NCBI GenBank assembly: GCA_012934845.2
Contig: WNNJ02000329.1
Location: forward strand, 62,001-126,000
Length of the DNA: 64,000 nucleotides
Direction of reading: 5' to 3'
From: Pomphorhynchus laevis
Taxonomy: Eukaryota > Acanthocephala > Palaeacanthocephala > Echinorhynchida > Pomphorhynchidae
The notes under the pieces are model-generated. The model ran no database searches, was not told the DNA's origin, and saw only the letters and a list, made by a program, of their open reading frames with translations. Below are positions 46,020 to 59,260 of the stretch, piece by piece; position 1 is the first letter of the stretch; every line of letters begins with the position of its first letter. The translations under genes were made by a program, and so were the position numbers.

Positions 46020-46560
46020 TAATCAATCAATTAACTGAGTATACGTATTTTATATTATATATAAATTAAAAATAAGGTTGATTTATATTTATTCAGTACA
46101 ATAAATTGAAAGAATTCATCAAACTTGTGTGAAAACAATGTAGACAAGAAAGAATTATTTTTAAATTAAAAAAAATGCTAAATAAAATTCAAATAACTAT
46201 TTAATACATAATTAAATAACTATAAATAATTAATAATTGTTATATAGGATTTTATATCATTAATATCAAGTTAAAATTTAAAATAAAAATCAATTTTTAT
46301 GAATTGCCTGATCAATAACATACGATGTATCAGAATAAGGATTATAGGTGATCAGAGGAACCGCTATGTTATCCGGTTTAGGCCCCTATTCTTCGAACAA
46401 TATAGTGGTGTGACAAAACACATGCTAATTACGTATTTACTCTGATAAAATTTTATTATATAGTGAATATTATTCTAATACAAACTATATTCTTTATTAT
46501 CCATAAATTCTTTTCCTTAATAGTTGAAATTTATTTTTAATAATATTTTGTTGATTTATA
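46020..46560 (-). mobile_element. PLE 3' end with a trace of the RT C-terminus
   Basis: On the minus strand: the end of the coding frame (ATAAATCAACAAAATATTAT), the DNA answering WMDNK-stop, then the module with GGTTTAGGCCCC-type wording and the terminus AACTGAGTATACG near 46030. An unrelated ~100-bp stretch interrupts the tail around 46080-46180. Confidence 0.65.
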
Positions 46561-46714
46561 ATTCTCTATTAGAAGAAATAAAAAAAACTCATCAAACTTG
46601 CTTGAAAATTAGCAGAAAAATAATAATGTCGTAATGCATAGTTTTAGTATTAATGACAGGTTATATTACCGGGGAAACAAAGTCTACAGGTCAATAATAA
46701 CTTACCAGTAAAAC

Positions 46715-46960
46715 AAATCAGATAACTGAGTCTACATATTTTATACTATAAATAAATTTAAAATAAAGATAAACAAAGATTAATAATAAATAATTATTTA
46801 AGATTCATACAACGATAAAATCTACAATTAAAATTTAAAATAAAAATAAGTTTTTAAGAATTAACTAATAAATAATATACGATGTATTTGACAAAGGAAT
46901 ATAAATTATCAGGAAGAACTGTTATGTTATAAGGTTTCGGCCCCTATTAATTTTCGGGCC
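46715..46960 (-). mobile_element. PLE 3' tail, truncated
   Basis: Runs from the terminus (AGATAACTGAGTCTACATA) to GGTTTCGGCCCCTATTAA, where it stops, lacking the 5' half of the module. The same flanking words (GTCAATAATAACTTA near 46700) occur beside the 14.9-kb copy. Confidence 0.7.
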
Positions 46961-49647
46961 TAAAAATTAATTGACATTATTTTTTAATGTCACAACTTTG
47001 GAAATAAATTTATTTGAAGATTAATAAATACTTAGTAAGATTTAAAAATACAAATAACGTTGAAAGACAGTAAATAATGTAAATCTTTAAGCTAGATAGT
47101 ATAATATAATATAAAATAATTAATATATATATTTTTAATTTAATATCAAGAATTTATAACTTACCTCTGACTCATATGATATAACTCCACTATTCAGAAA
47201 ATTTATTTACAAATTAAAAAAAATTAATGAAAATTATAAATTCAAGAAATAACATTTATAACATTTTAAGAAAGTTTATTTATAAATCAAGGAATTTAAT
47301 TTACAAAAGTTAAAGAATCAAGAAAGAACATTTATAAAATTTTATTTTATAACGTTTATAAAAATCAAGAAATTTAATGGCAAATCTTTTATATATTTAT
47401 TTGCACTATAATACGATAAATGCATTTGATATTATTGATATTACCGTATATTAATATTTTTTATATTAAATACTTTTTAATACAAAATTTTAATATTAAA
47501 TATTAAATCTTTGCTGTATTTATTTACTTTTTAATCCCATAAATATATTATAAATGTTTTCATATTTTAATATTATATCAGATCAATAAAAGATTTAATA
47601 TTAAAAGCTAACAAATCATGTTAATATGAACATTAAATCTATCGTTTGAACGAAAATTGTCCATAACTATTTAAAATAAAATTATAGTTTAATCGAACTT
47701 AAATTAAAACATGTAATTTTGATAGCATTAAATTGATGTTTTTTGAGAAGTTTAGAACAAATTAATTAATTGAAATAAACAATAAGTTATTTAGTTGTTA
47801 GAAAGACAATAAAACTAGTCTGGCATTGAAAGTAAATATTTACTCAATGCAACTAGTTTAAATAGTTTTATTTTAGTAAGATGAACAGTGTAACGTTAAT
47901 TCCCTACATTAAATTAAATAAAAACACCATAATTTTACATTATAGAATTGTAAAAACGACTTTTTAAACGACACATTTCTAATCAAATGACACAAAAAAT
48001 AATCTAAATTTAATTGCTAAGAAAGCTTAACGTTGATTAATAAAAAATTACAGGAAATTAGTGAAATTATTTAACATCACTCAGTTACATACTGCATTTT
48101 TAAGATATCGCAAACCCAGCTCAATTCTCGTTATTGTAATTTATACATTTAGAAGCAAATTATCAAAGCTTGATAATTTTAATTGATTTGAATATGGGAT
48201 TTGGTATTATGCTTGCTTTAATAATTTGCAAACAAGATTCTTATTCAACAGCTTCAAGATGGCACCTGATCTTAAAATACTATTTCTTTAAACAGACCAA
48301 CTGTAAAAAGGTTAGTAATTTTCGTTATCTATATGTACGCATTGGCAATTTATGTCAATCCTAAATGGCATTAGCTGGTATGGTACTGTAGACGCACTAA
48401 CATTAGCTATTCATCAAATTTCTCATATAAATAAATTTCTATATGTATGAGACACTGCTTTTATTTGCATAGTACATAAATTTAAATGAATTATAAATGC
48501 TTTTAGCTATAATCAAAAGCTAAAAACATTTCAGTGCACATCAAAGAGTATTTTGAAAATTTTCCAGGTCTAGACTTTATGCCGGCTTACCGAACTATTT
48601 TACATTTTGAAATAAAAACACCTAATCTCCTGGATAAAACATAAATAGCAGTTAAGATCTAGCCGCCATAATAAAATTCGTAAATGACTTAAAAATGACT
48701 TTGTTTCTTATCGGTATTTCACTGTCCTGCATTTCACTCACCATTATATCGTTTAAATGTTCTTAACTAAGTGGCTCTATCAGGAGACCTGCTGTTATCG
48801 ATATAATTTTGCTAGAAATCAGGTATAAGTACAGATAAAAAGATCATGCCCATTACTGGTGGATTGTGGTTATTTTTTGTTAAAACATTGAAACTACGCA
48901 TTACTGAAAACAGAGAACTTCGTTAAAGCAGAGAATAAATTTCAGCAATGCGTATTCGCTCTAAATGCAATCAGCTATTAGTGAAAATGCGTTGTCAAGT
49001 GATCTCTTATAGTGGTGGCCTTTACTAAAAAAAGCTAATGCTATTTACCACTTTACGCAGGTAATTTTGCTTTACTGTCATTTATTTCAAGTTATCAGGA
49101 AACAGAAACTATGTTTCTGATTAGCATGATGTTGTAAATCAAGTAATATTCCTGTAAATACTTCATATTTTAGTAAAACACACTTAGGTAAAGATAACGG
49201 TAATTACAGAATATCAGCAAAAGAGGATTGTTGACAGATCGAAAATAAAACCAACAAACATTTAGCCATCACCGGAGAAATTAATAAAGATATTTATAAG
49301 AAATTAATAATTTATAAATTAATATAAATAATTAATATATATGTCTAATTTTATATATGTAATTATTAATAATTTATAAATTAGAAATTAATAATTTATA
49401 AATTAATATTAATAATTTATATACAGAGAGATAAGGGTTTGATTTCATTGAAAAGTGAGGGGTTGTTTACAGGAGTTAGAAGTTCAAGAATGGAGCGAAA
49501 ATCGTTAACGTCATGATCAAGGCGAGATTGTACTTGATCAGAATCAGAAAGAGGTATATTTTTCAAAATGATGCAACGAATATAATAATTAATATTATTT
49601 ATAAAGAATTAATAATTGAGTAATTAATAGTTGAGTAAATTCTGAAA
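46961..49647. other. AT-rich, no genes recognised
   Basis: The open frame at 48170-48364 has no recognisable domain. Repeated ATTTATAAATTA wording occurs near 49290-49420. Confidence 0.55.
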
Positions 49648-50050
49648 ATGTTTAATGACCCTTTTAAATTTTTGCATTTAAATTTTTTAATGACCTTTTG
49701 AATTTTCGCATTTAAATGTTTTTATAAACTTTTAAATTTTTACGTTTAAATTTTTTAATGACCTTTTAAATTTCTACATTTAAATTTTTAATGACCTTTT
49801 AAATTTTCGCATTTAAACTTTTTATAACCTTTCAAATATTTACATTTAAATTTTTTAATGACCCTTTTAAATTTTTACATTTAATGACCGTTTTAAATTC
49901 TTGCATTGAAATTTTTCGCATACAAATTTTTTATAATCTTTTAAATTTTTACATTTAAACTTTTTAATGACCCTTTAAATTAAAATTTCTTAATGACCCT
50001 TTTAAATTTTCTCATTTAAATTTTTTAATGATCTTTTAAATTTTCTCATA
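49648..50050. repeat. AT-rich minisatellite, period ~34-37 bp, about 11 copies
   Basis: The unit TAATGACCTTTTAAATTTTT followed by RCATTTAAATTT recurs with length variation from small indels and TTTTT-run changes. Units vary along the whole block, indicating age. Confidence 0.85.
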
Positions 50051-50639
50051 TGCAATCTCCTTCATTACCTAAATATTTTCCGTTTTTATAGTTTTTTGTT
50101 AACATATATGTTTATTCATGTATAAGCGTGTATAATTTTAATTTTTTATTGATTATATAAATTTGAGTTTGATTTGAAATAATTAAATTTCAAATTTATA
50201 TTTTTTTTATTGTGAATTAAATGGCTTTCAATTTACTATATAGGGTACATTAAGATTTTATATCCATTGAGTTTATATAATGACGTACATTAAACTTTAA
50301 ACTCAAACATCAAGATAACTATATTTTGTATTCAACTGGGAATTAAATCGCCTCACGATAATGTGATAAATATTAATTAATCGTATAATTTAATTAATTA
50401 GATTTCTTGTCTAATATTATCGGATATTATCTAATTTTATATATGTAATTATTAATGATTATTAATTAAATTTGATATTTATTATATAAATTTGAGTTTT
50501 AATGATATTCCATTGAGAGCTTTTAAATTTTTCTCTAACATTAGATTTGAGCTTTTTTATCTAAATAGTTCTTTATAAAACTGTTATTAAGACAATGACT
50601 ATACTTTGCTAGAATTAGTATAATGATCAAAGTTAATAA
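50051..50639. other. No genes seen
   Basis: AT-rich filler. Confidence 0.5.
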
Positions 50640-50720
50640 TTATTGGAACTGGATCAAAGGAAGGAAGAAATTATTTTTGAGATTTCGCTAACTTCTGTTA
50701 GCATCTTCAGAAAATTACTT
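50640..50720 (-). repeat. Single end of the fold-back family
   Basis: On the minus strand: TTTTCTGAAGATGCTAACAG, AAGTTAGCGAAATCTC, then GATCCAGTTCCAATAATT. It carries the intact GCTAAC-AGAA-GTTAGC hairpin between CTGAAGA and GAAA. Confidence 0.7.
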
Positions 50721-51172
50721 TTTAAACCAATTGTCTGTTTAAATATTTAAATCAAATATTGAAACCATTTCGAAAATTGAAACCAATTTTGCGCTATTGT
50801 AGACCATAGTTTAAATTTTGATCACAATATTGACAATAACAATACTGTTGTTTTAGCAAAAGAAACCAATTGTTTAAATAGAAAAATTCTTGAGACTTAT
50901 TACATTCATAAAAACTCCAATATTATTATGCCGAATAATAAACCTGACGTAACTTTAAATATTTTGTAAACATGTTTTAAAAGATTATTTTGTTTAAATA
51001 ATATTTCTATTTTTATTTCTCATACTTTATTTAATTTTTCTGGTAATTTTAATTATTATTTTTTTTACTTTTTCTAATTTTTTGAAATTATTTATTTTGA
51101 ATGAAAATATTATGAGAATACTATTCTAAACTATTTTGAATCATCCTTTCTCATTGCGTTGTGAGTACCTTA

Positions 51173-51296
51173 AAAGAGACTGAATATAAGAGACTAAACT
51201 TATTATTTGGGATATTTCGACTGTACTTAGCAGTTCTTTTAAAAAAGGGCTGCTAAAAACAGTCGAAATGTCCAAAATAATAAATTCAGTCTCTTT
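51173..51296. repeat. Inverted repeat, ~124 bp
   Basis: Arms AAAGAGACTGAA.../...TTCAGTCTCTTT close the unit, and the inner blocks GATATTTCGACTGT and ACAGTCGAAATGTC also pair. Both arms contain the CGAAATRTC word of the retroelement tails, so it may be two opposed tails. Confidence 0.7.
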
Positions 51297-51744
51297 ATTT
51301 CTAGGGGATGGTTCGCAGTCAATTAGTTTTATTTGTCCCGAAAGCAATTCTACATGATATAAAAAATGAGGTTAAAATGTTTTTAAGACAACGGATTTTT
51401 TCGAAATTTAAAACTAACAAAAATACTAAAGTAAATTAGAATTTACAAAGATAGAAAACAAACTCATTTATAAGCAAATGATTAAAGTCCCGAATGAAAT
51501 ATTTAAACATCGATCATAAACCGTAATGGGTTTTATTAACTACGCATAAAACTATAGCCTAAAGACCAAATTCGTTTTCTTAATTTTCTAAGAAAATTAA
51601 TTGTGCAAGCAAAATAATGTATCAAATACTTTTGTAATGTTGTGGTAGAAATCTTTAAGAATTGACACAGAAATAGTAAAACTGCAATTTTAATTAATAA
51701 TGTCTTAAAATTGTTAAAACATGCTTCTTGTTTCTCTACGATTT
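51297..51744. other. No genes seen
   Basis: AT-rich filler. Confidence 0.5.
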
Positions 51745-52260
51745 TTATTACAAACGACAGATCAACTGAGTCTACTTATTAATAATTAAATATTAATTTA
51801 ATTAATTAAATAAGAATATTATAACTAAATGATATAATAATTTAATAACTTAACAACTAAATAATTTAATTGAATAAATAATTAATAACTCAATAAAATT
51901 CATATAATTAAATAAATAATAGATAATTGTTATTTTAGATTTTATATAATTTATATCAAGTTAAAATTTTAAATTGAAATTAAAAATAAATACATTTTTT
52001 TATTTTTTGAATAATATACGGTGCATCCGAATAAGGAATATACGTCATAAGAATGAACTGCAGTGTTTTCAATGAACTGCAGTGTTTTCAATGAACTGCT
52101 GTGTTGTCGACCCAACATTGCAGCGGTGCCAAATACATGCTAATAATATATTTTCTCTTGTAAAATTTATTTTCTATTGTATCTTATTTTAATACATAGT
52201 ATATTATTTACTATCAATCATTACAAGTTTCCTGCTGAGTTTAAATTTATTTGTAATAAT
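51745..52260 (-). mobile_element. PLE 3' module, end of the minus-strand PLE body
   Basis: Terminus AGATCAACTGAGTCTACTT near 51760. The module is eroded and includes a small triplication of TGAACTGCAGTGTTTTCAA near 52050-52095. It then runs into the coding tail. Confidence 0.65.
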
Positions 52261-54620
52261 ATTGTGTTAATTTATAAATTTTTCGATTTTCGATTAATTC
52301 TATAGTAACATAGTTAAAAATGTGTATCAAGAAGACAATATCGTTACAAATTGTTGCAATTCTTAAAATTTCATGATTTAATGTATTATATTTAATATTA
52401 TACGGTTTGCATGAATGCTCATGCAAACATATGTTTCTTGTAAATTTAAATATGTCATCTGTATGATATAAATTAATAATAGTTATAAGTTTATAATAGT
52501 ATTAATTAATGTTAATTTAAATTTTATATCTAAATATATACCTTAATTATGAATCAAGCTATCTGAATAAATTTGTTCACTTTTTTAATAAAAATTTGTT
52601 TACTTTTTAAACACATATATCCTCAATATATCTAAACATATATTTCATATCTTTATAAAGATTAAAAATAACTCAGCTATAATTTAGCTACTATTACCTC
52701 TCATTGGAACACATTTTATTTGTCTAAATATAGATGTCCCTACTTTTTAATAATTTTGATCTATAAAAATATTATATTTGTGAAACAAATATTATATTTA
52801 TTGAAAATAAATATTCCCTATATAGATGTCCCTACTTTTTAAACCGAATATAAATATTCGGTTTTTAATATAATATTTAATTTAAAACTCTTTTTTAAAT
52901 TAAATATTTAAAACGAGATGCTGAATTTTGTTAGAAAAGTGTTATAGTTGTTATAACGTTGTATATTATACAACGTTATTATTTCCTATAAGAAATTGAA
53001 TTGCCTAATTTCCTATAAGAAATTGAATTAATTAAATAAAATTTTAATTTCCTATAAGAATAAAACATAAAATTGTTTTATTTAGAACGTTTAAAAATTA
53101 TTAGAAGAAAAATTCGTTAGAGTTAGATACACATATTTATCCATATATCGGAACATATATTGTATATCTTTATGTAGTTTTTATTTATTTTTACAAAGTT
53201 ATAAGCAAGTTATAAACTTTTTACAAAGTTTATAAAGATTAAAAATAAGAAGGCTACACTTGGTCTACTATACACTTCTAGTGAAAGACCTTTCATATGC
53301 TTAAATATGGATGCTTTTAAATATTTTTGATTTATTAAAATATTAAAGGCTTTCCTTATTTCAATTTTATCCATTTGCAAAAAAAATATTATTTTAGCAT
53401 CATTTAATATCAGCTTAATCTAGATTTGTATAAAGGTAAAATCGTAAATTTTTATTTTAAAAGTTTATTCCTTTTGTGTGTTCTAAAAATTTTTCCGTGG
53501 AATTAACACTGAAATAGTGTTTTACCTTACATTATTTTTAATTATATTTTCAATTACCTTTCAATATTTTTGTAACAATATATGTAATTACCTCACATAT
53601 GAACGAATATTTGTTTTATTACGATTTTATGTAATTTTGGATTCCAATATAATATAGGTATAGTTTTATAATCTGATTCAATTTTTATACCATTCTTTTT
53701 CATTATAGAACAATGACTTGTAATAATTGTTTCTAAACTCAACTCACTACATTCATATGCTTACATTTAAATCATTAGAATTATATTCTTTCATTAGTAT
53801 ATCAATAATAAAGCTTTCTGCATATGAAGACAAAGTTATTACTAGCTTTATCAATAGTTGTTATTATATAGTTATGCTTTAATTTAGTAAGTTCTGTATA
53901 CATATCTTTATTAATTTGATCTTTCCTTTTATAATTGTTTGTTATTTTCATTTTCTTTTTAATTTTATCAAATATATAATCTTTCCAAATTTTTATCTTA
54001 GATATATTCGAGCTTTCACTATTAATCAGCTTACTAAAGTAATCATTTAAGTTATTATATAACGAATTGTAAATTTTATTTTTGTCGTTGTTATTATTTA
54101 ATCTATATTTATATCCTTTTGATAGCATTTTCCTTGATTCATTGTTTTCGATTAATTCTAGTTTTTAGTACATATATGTTCATTTATTTTATTAAATTAA
54201 GATTTTTGCAGTTGCATTCTGTGTCTAGAATGTTTCTAATATCATCGTTACATACTTATTTCAATTCTTTATTATGATTAAAAAAATTTCCTCCTAATGG
54301 GGGTAACACTTAGGAATATATTAAGTAAATTGCATTTACTTAAATCTGACCCTATTATTTCTTTACTTTTAGAATTATTTAAAAGTCTACCTATATTTAT
54401 ATTATCTATACATTTATTGATGAAGTTTATGGTTAGTATATTTTTTATTGCTATTATTAACATTTATTTACGATTTTAATATTTTACATTACAATAACTG
54501 TCTATTATAGAACTCAACCTATCATAATCGTTAATTAATCTTTGATTTATTGAACAAATGATATCTTTAGAAGAACTAAGCATGTATATGTACGAACTAT
54601 TTGATATACTAGAAATAGAA
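52261..54620 (-). mobile_element. Degenerate PLE body on the minus strand
   Basis: Read from 54600 downwards. First come N-terminal blocks (ICSINQRLINDYDRLSSI; NINIGRLLNNSKSKEI; VTPIRRKFFNHNKELK; a Cys pair in TECNCKN). Then the frame 54128-53802 has RKMLSKGYKYRLNN, TELTKLKHNYIITTIDKASN and FVFICRKLYY, the conserved start of a PLE RT, where the DKASNN.V..CKKYY wording is diagnostic. An RT middle follows (53400-53260 and again 52760-52680), then the HEHSC coding tail near 52420. The TPxxRKxFNxNK - CxC - LSKGxKYR order fits the Naiad-type PLEs of invertebrates; no GIY-YIG is visible before it. It is broken by many changes. The RT middle occurs twice, so two copies are probably nested. Confidence 0.75.
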
Positions 54621-55059
54621 ATTTGTTAGTAATTAAACAAATATTTAATTAACCGAATTATTAAATTACCGAATTTCCAAATTTAATAAAAATTGATTTT
54701 TCAAGCAGAACTTATTTTAATTGATGCTTGATGTTTAATGATTTTAATTTTTTAAATCGTTTAAAAATATTGAATTTATAAAATTATATATATTATATAT
54801 AATTAATATTATATATAATTTATATAATTTATATTATATATATTATTTATAATTTATATATAATTTATATGCTGAGCGGCGGAGATTCCGCAGTTGATAA
54901 CTTCCATATTTAAGGTTTAAGCTTTAAAGTGAAATAGAACTTTCCATATATGGGCAGCATCGTAGAATCAGACGGATGGATTAGTTAAGATCACTAGGAT
55001 CATTAAGATCGACATTGTGCGGGCAAAATAGCGCGCGATGACTGGCGTAATATGCGATA
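54621..55059. other. AT runs then a short GC-richer stretch
   Basis: 54770-54870 is TATATAATTTATA repetition. 54870-55059 (GCTGAGCGGCGGAGATTCCG and onward) changes composition abruptly and probably belongs to the LINE that follows, though I cannot translate it meaningfully. Confidence 0.45.
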
Positions 55060-55526
55060 AGAAAATTGCAGATAATTAAATCAAAGATATACCCCAATGT
55101 CACTCGCCCAGTTGCACTGTATTGAATAGAATGCTGGCCTGCTACAAAGAAACCACACGCAAATTAGCAGCGATGGAAATGCGAATGCTTAGGTAGATGG
55201 GCGGCATCACACTACTCGGTCACATAAGAAATAATAATATCCGAAAACGATTTGGAGTTCAGCCGATTGAAGAAAAATTGCGGTAAGATCGATTACAATG
55301 GTTTGGGCATGTAACCAGCGCAAACACAACCACCGTCATAATGAGTGGGATGCACCTGGTTGTATCAGGAAAACGATCCATTGGACGTCCTAAGCAGAGA
55401 TGGCTGGACACAATAAGAAAGGATATGATGGTAGTTGAGGCAACGGAAGAATGCGCGATGGAAAGAGAAAAGTGGAGGCATTTGATCAAAAAAGGCGAAT
55501 TCCTAACAAAGAGGAGCAAACGCTGA
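55060..55526 (+). mobile_element. RTE-type LINE, C-terminal end of ORF2
   Basis: A single frame (starts in phase with 55194) carries LAAMEMRMLR, MGGITLLGHIRN, IRKRFGVQPIEEKLR, DRLQWFGHV, then SGKRSIGRPKQRWLDTIRKD, EREKWRHLI and KRSKR before a stop at 55524-55526. This is the signature C-terminus of RTE-clade LINE proteins (GRPxxRWxDxxxxD preceded by LRWxGHV). In-frame stops occur at 55194-55196 and 55284-55286, and a stretch before SGKR is aberrant, so it is dead but only moderately diverged. The RT and endonuclease domains are missing (5' truncation, usual for LINEs). Confidence 0.85.
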
Positions 55527-58500
55527 AGAAAAGAAGATATATAATTTATATTATAAAATTTATAATATAAAATTTATTTATATTTATAAATAAATATATT
55601 TTATTTATATTTATAAAATTTATTTTAATACTTATAAAAGATAAATCATAAATAATTACTTTTTATATTATTTATATTTTATATAATTACATATTTTATT
55701 TCAACAATAAAATTATATAAAATCAATATAATCAATAAAATTAATCTGCACTTTGTTAAATCCTATAATATAAGTCAATAGCAGCTCCCCAAATTTAAGT
55801 ATTAGGGGTAATATCAGTAGCTGATTCTATACCTATAGAATCATTAACTAAATTTGATTTATGTTAAATTCAAAATGATCATTTGTTCAAATTTGATTTC
55901 GATTTAATTTGTAAAGTGTAAAAAGTGTTAAACGTGCAAAACTCTGAAAGTAGCATACAAATCGAATTATCATAAATATAAACGAAATGTAAAATTCAGC
56001 GATGAATTATCAAATAATGTGGACACCAATAATGATGTTCGAATATTGTAGAAAGATTTAAGAGAGTTCAAGTTGATTATTTAATAATTATTGAAATTAA
56101 TTATTTAATATATTTAATTAATTATTTTTAATAGTTTATTTATCGACCAGAGTACATAATTAAATATTAGGCTTTCGAAGTAGGATGATTTTGTTCGGCA
56201 GAATATAAAATTGAGCAGGCTACTAATTTGTGGTAGCCTGCAATAACTAATGAAGATAATATTTTTTGAGTTAAAAAATGTACAAATCATTGAATGTCTG
56301 ATATTCAATTATGTACTTATTCGATTATGATATTCAATAATAGATTATTATAATAATCTATTATATTATAATAGATTATAATATAATTGACAATTGTAAA
56401 ATTTTCTATGGTTTAATTAACTTAATAAATTAGCAAATTTTAGAACTAAAAAATAATTAATTTAATTTAAACATTTAATCAAGTTATAATTAAAATTTCG
56501 TGTGTACGTTTTTTAAATTGTATAGCTCAAAAAAAATTTATTACCATTTCGAGACGAAATAAATTTGTTCAAACAAAAATCCATTTCAATCTAATCAATA
56601 CTCTGTAGTTTATTGATAAATATTTTTATACCTCTACGTAGGAGCTTTTTCGCTTGCACAAAAGATTCATTAAGTAATCACTAAGTAAATTTGTGTTTCT
56701 GAAATGCATATATTGATCAAATGTGATCAAATGTATATTGATCAAATTTTAAATATTGATCATTCGATGAATAATAAGAATGTCGGGATTACTTTCCGAG
56801 ACAGGATATTATCATTTTCTACATCAACAGTAATCGTATTTTGAATAATAACGTGCTTTATTGATATAAGTAAAACAACCCTAATCACATCTCATTGCTA
56901 TTATTTAAAATATGCACACAGTATACCAAATCCATAAAATACCTAACAAAAAATAGATAAATGCTGCAAGGTAATAAAAATACAAGGTCGATATTGAACA
57001 CATTTTACGTATGCACGTATGCATTGATAAATGCGTTGAGGAATCATTGGCATGTAAGCACGACATACAATTATGATAAGCAATTGCTGCTCTGAAAATC
57101 GTGCAATGGGTCTATATTTAATAGTTTTACTATTAAAATATCTTAAATGGCAAGTAAACTCTAAATAACTTTGCATGCATTATATATATGCAAATGTGGT
57201 TTATCTTGAGATATAATATAATCAAATTAAATATATATAATTGTATATTAAATATAATTATTAAATTAATAATATAAAATCGATATTTTATATATAATTC
57301 ACTCGAAATAATATAATGCAGCCCTTAATTTATTTTCTAACAGAAGATATAATATAAATTATATAATAATTACTATAACTTCTTAGATCATATTAATGTA
57401 GAATTATATTCTACATTTATGACATTAGTTTTTTAATTTGCTGCTTTGAATTGTAAGGAAAAGGTTTAAGGCACATAAACGATTATTTTCAGTCAAACAC
57501 TAAAATTTAATCATTTAATGACTTTCGACTTGAATGTAATTCACTATTTATACAACAGAATTCATTTCATAAATGTTCTAAAGCATCACAAACCGTGATA
57601 TCTAGCTTTACTTCACCTAAATCAGATTTTATAGACTATTTTGATAGTTTATATGATCATGTACATTTAAAAGAAAGGGATATCTGCAATATATTGTTAT
57701 TTTGCAGATATCTTGTTCTAATATGCAGATATAGCACATTAAAAATGTTTTAGTATTTAATTCCTCGAGCAGTAAAATAATTACAAAGTAACTTAAACTA
57801 AAATGTAAATTTTTTAAAAATTTTATACATTTAATTTTAATTTTGACGATCTATTGCAGATATGCATATATGGCAGATTAAAAATGTTTTTACATTTACA
57901 AGTCTAAAATCACAGTTCTTGATGGATTCATCGGATCAGCAAAATGAGTTATTAACTTGGCTTAAATGATATTTCTAAGGTAATCGAAAATTTACAGAAA
58001 TTACTTGCATATCGTTCGTAATTAGTGAACATTTGAGATTTTATCACGAGAGAACAGCTTATTTATTTCCCTAAATAAGGTAATAAGCGACAAATATTTT
58101 GTAATTAATACGTAACGGAGCTTCCTGCATTAAGAAATTAACTATGTAAATATAAAAATACAAACCCAATGAACAAAAATGTACTTTTATAAAGTAGTAC
58201 ACTTTTTGTTTCAAACGACTTGGAATAGACATACTCAGTTTTGATATGGACAACACAAAAAATAGCATTTACCTGAATAGAATTGCAATGAAATCGCGAC
58301 GTGTTAGGTAGCTATACAGTGTGCATACGGAGGGCATCAGGTTTTTAAAGCGCTGTAAAAATGGTGCCCTGTTCGTACGTGATGTCAGTAGATCCGACAG
58401 AAGGCACTTTGCCATAATAAATTATGCTTATATGTGATGATTACATTATGCCGATCATAGAATTCCACCGTGATTGCAATCGTTTAAAATCAAAATGTAA

Positions 58501-59204
58501 CAGTAAGTGACACCCTATATAGCGATAAACATTCGTAACAACACCTGTGACAGGTAAGATAACACATTACAATGTAAAGAAAACTAAATAAAATATGGTG
58601 TAGTGACAGATATCGGTTATTTGAGTTTAAAACACGTTTAATGATAGCAATGTTGCATTTTGCAAATAGTGCTTGAAATGCTTCATCTATGATACTTCGA
58701 AATTAAAATTTAGGTTGCCTCGCAGGTTTACAAACTCAAATTTAAAAGATTCTTGAAATCGAAGTCAGTTTCTTATCTTTTAATACGTCATTTTAAAATC
58801 ATTATCGATGTTAACATTTTTAAACATTCCCAGGAGATTTTAAAGCATCAACGCAATTTTTCTATGACTCTGTCTGAGAATATTAAAGTTGTGTGTTTAT
58901 AAGATCAATTATCATCCGAGTAGCCTCAGATATTGTAGTCCATAAGCACACATTCCTTAAATCCGAACTCTAATAGATCTGTTAGAGTCAGATATATTGT
59001 CTATACCTGACAATAATTGTCATGGTATTGCTGCAACTAATTTCGCAATATAGCTTATGCGAAAACTATATTGAGTATTGTTGAGTCAATAAACATAAAA
59101 TTTCGATAACTGAAACTAAACAAACACTTTAGAAGTTACCCCCTACTTATTGTAAGTTAGCGAAATTATTTTATTTTAACTATTTTTTGCAATATTTTGT
59201 AATC
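55527..59204. other. AT-rich, no genes recognised
   Basis: Open frames at 56114-56308, 56943-57176 and 58071-58268 (all minus) have no recognisable domain. 58290-58560 is more complex in composition (GGAGGGCATCAGG, GTACGTGATGTCAG) but unassigned. Two similar words, TTTGCAGATATC (near 57700) and TTGCAGATATGC (near 57855), hint at a weak duplication. Confidence 0.5.
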
Positions 59205-59260
59205 TTTAGATATTGATTAATCTGAGGATGGCGGAATCCGAAATATTGATAAGAAAATGT
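59205..59260 (+). repeat. Retroelement-tail-like motif
   Basis: TCTGAGGATGGCGGAATCCG then AAATATTGATAAG: the CTGANGATG-hairpin-CGAAA signature, with GG..GGAATCC able to form a short stem. No element body is attached. Confidence 0.45.

Noticed and set aside
51745-54620. LTR retrotransposon
   Set aside because: No long terminal repeats, protease or integrase; the RT wording (DKASNN, GVPMGG, YIDD) is Penelope-type.
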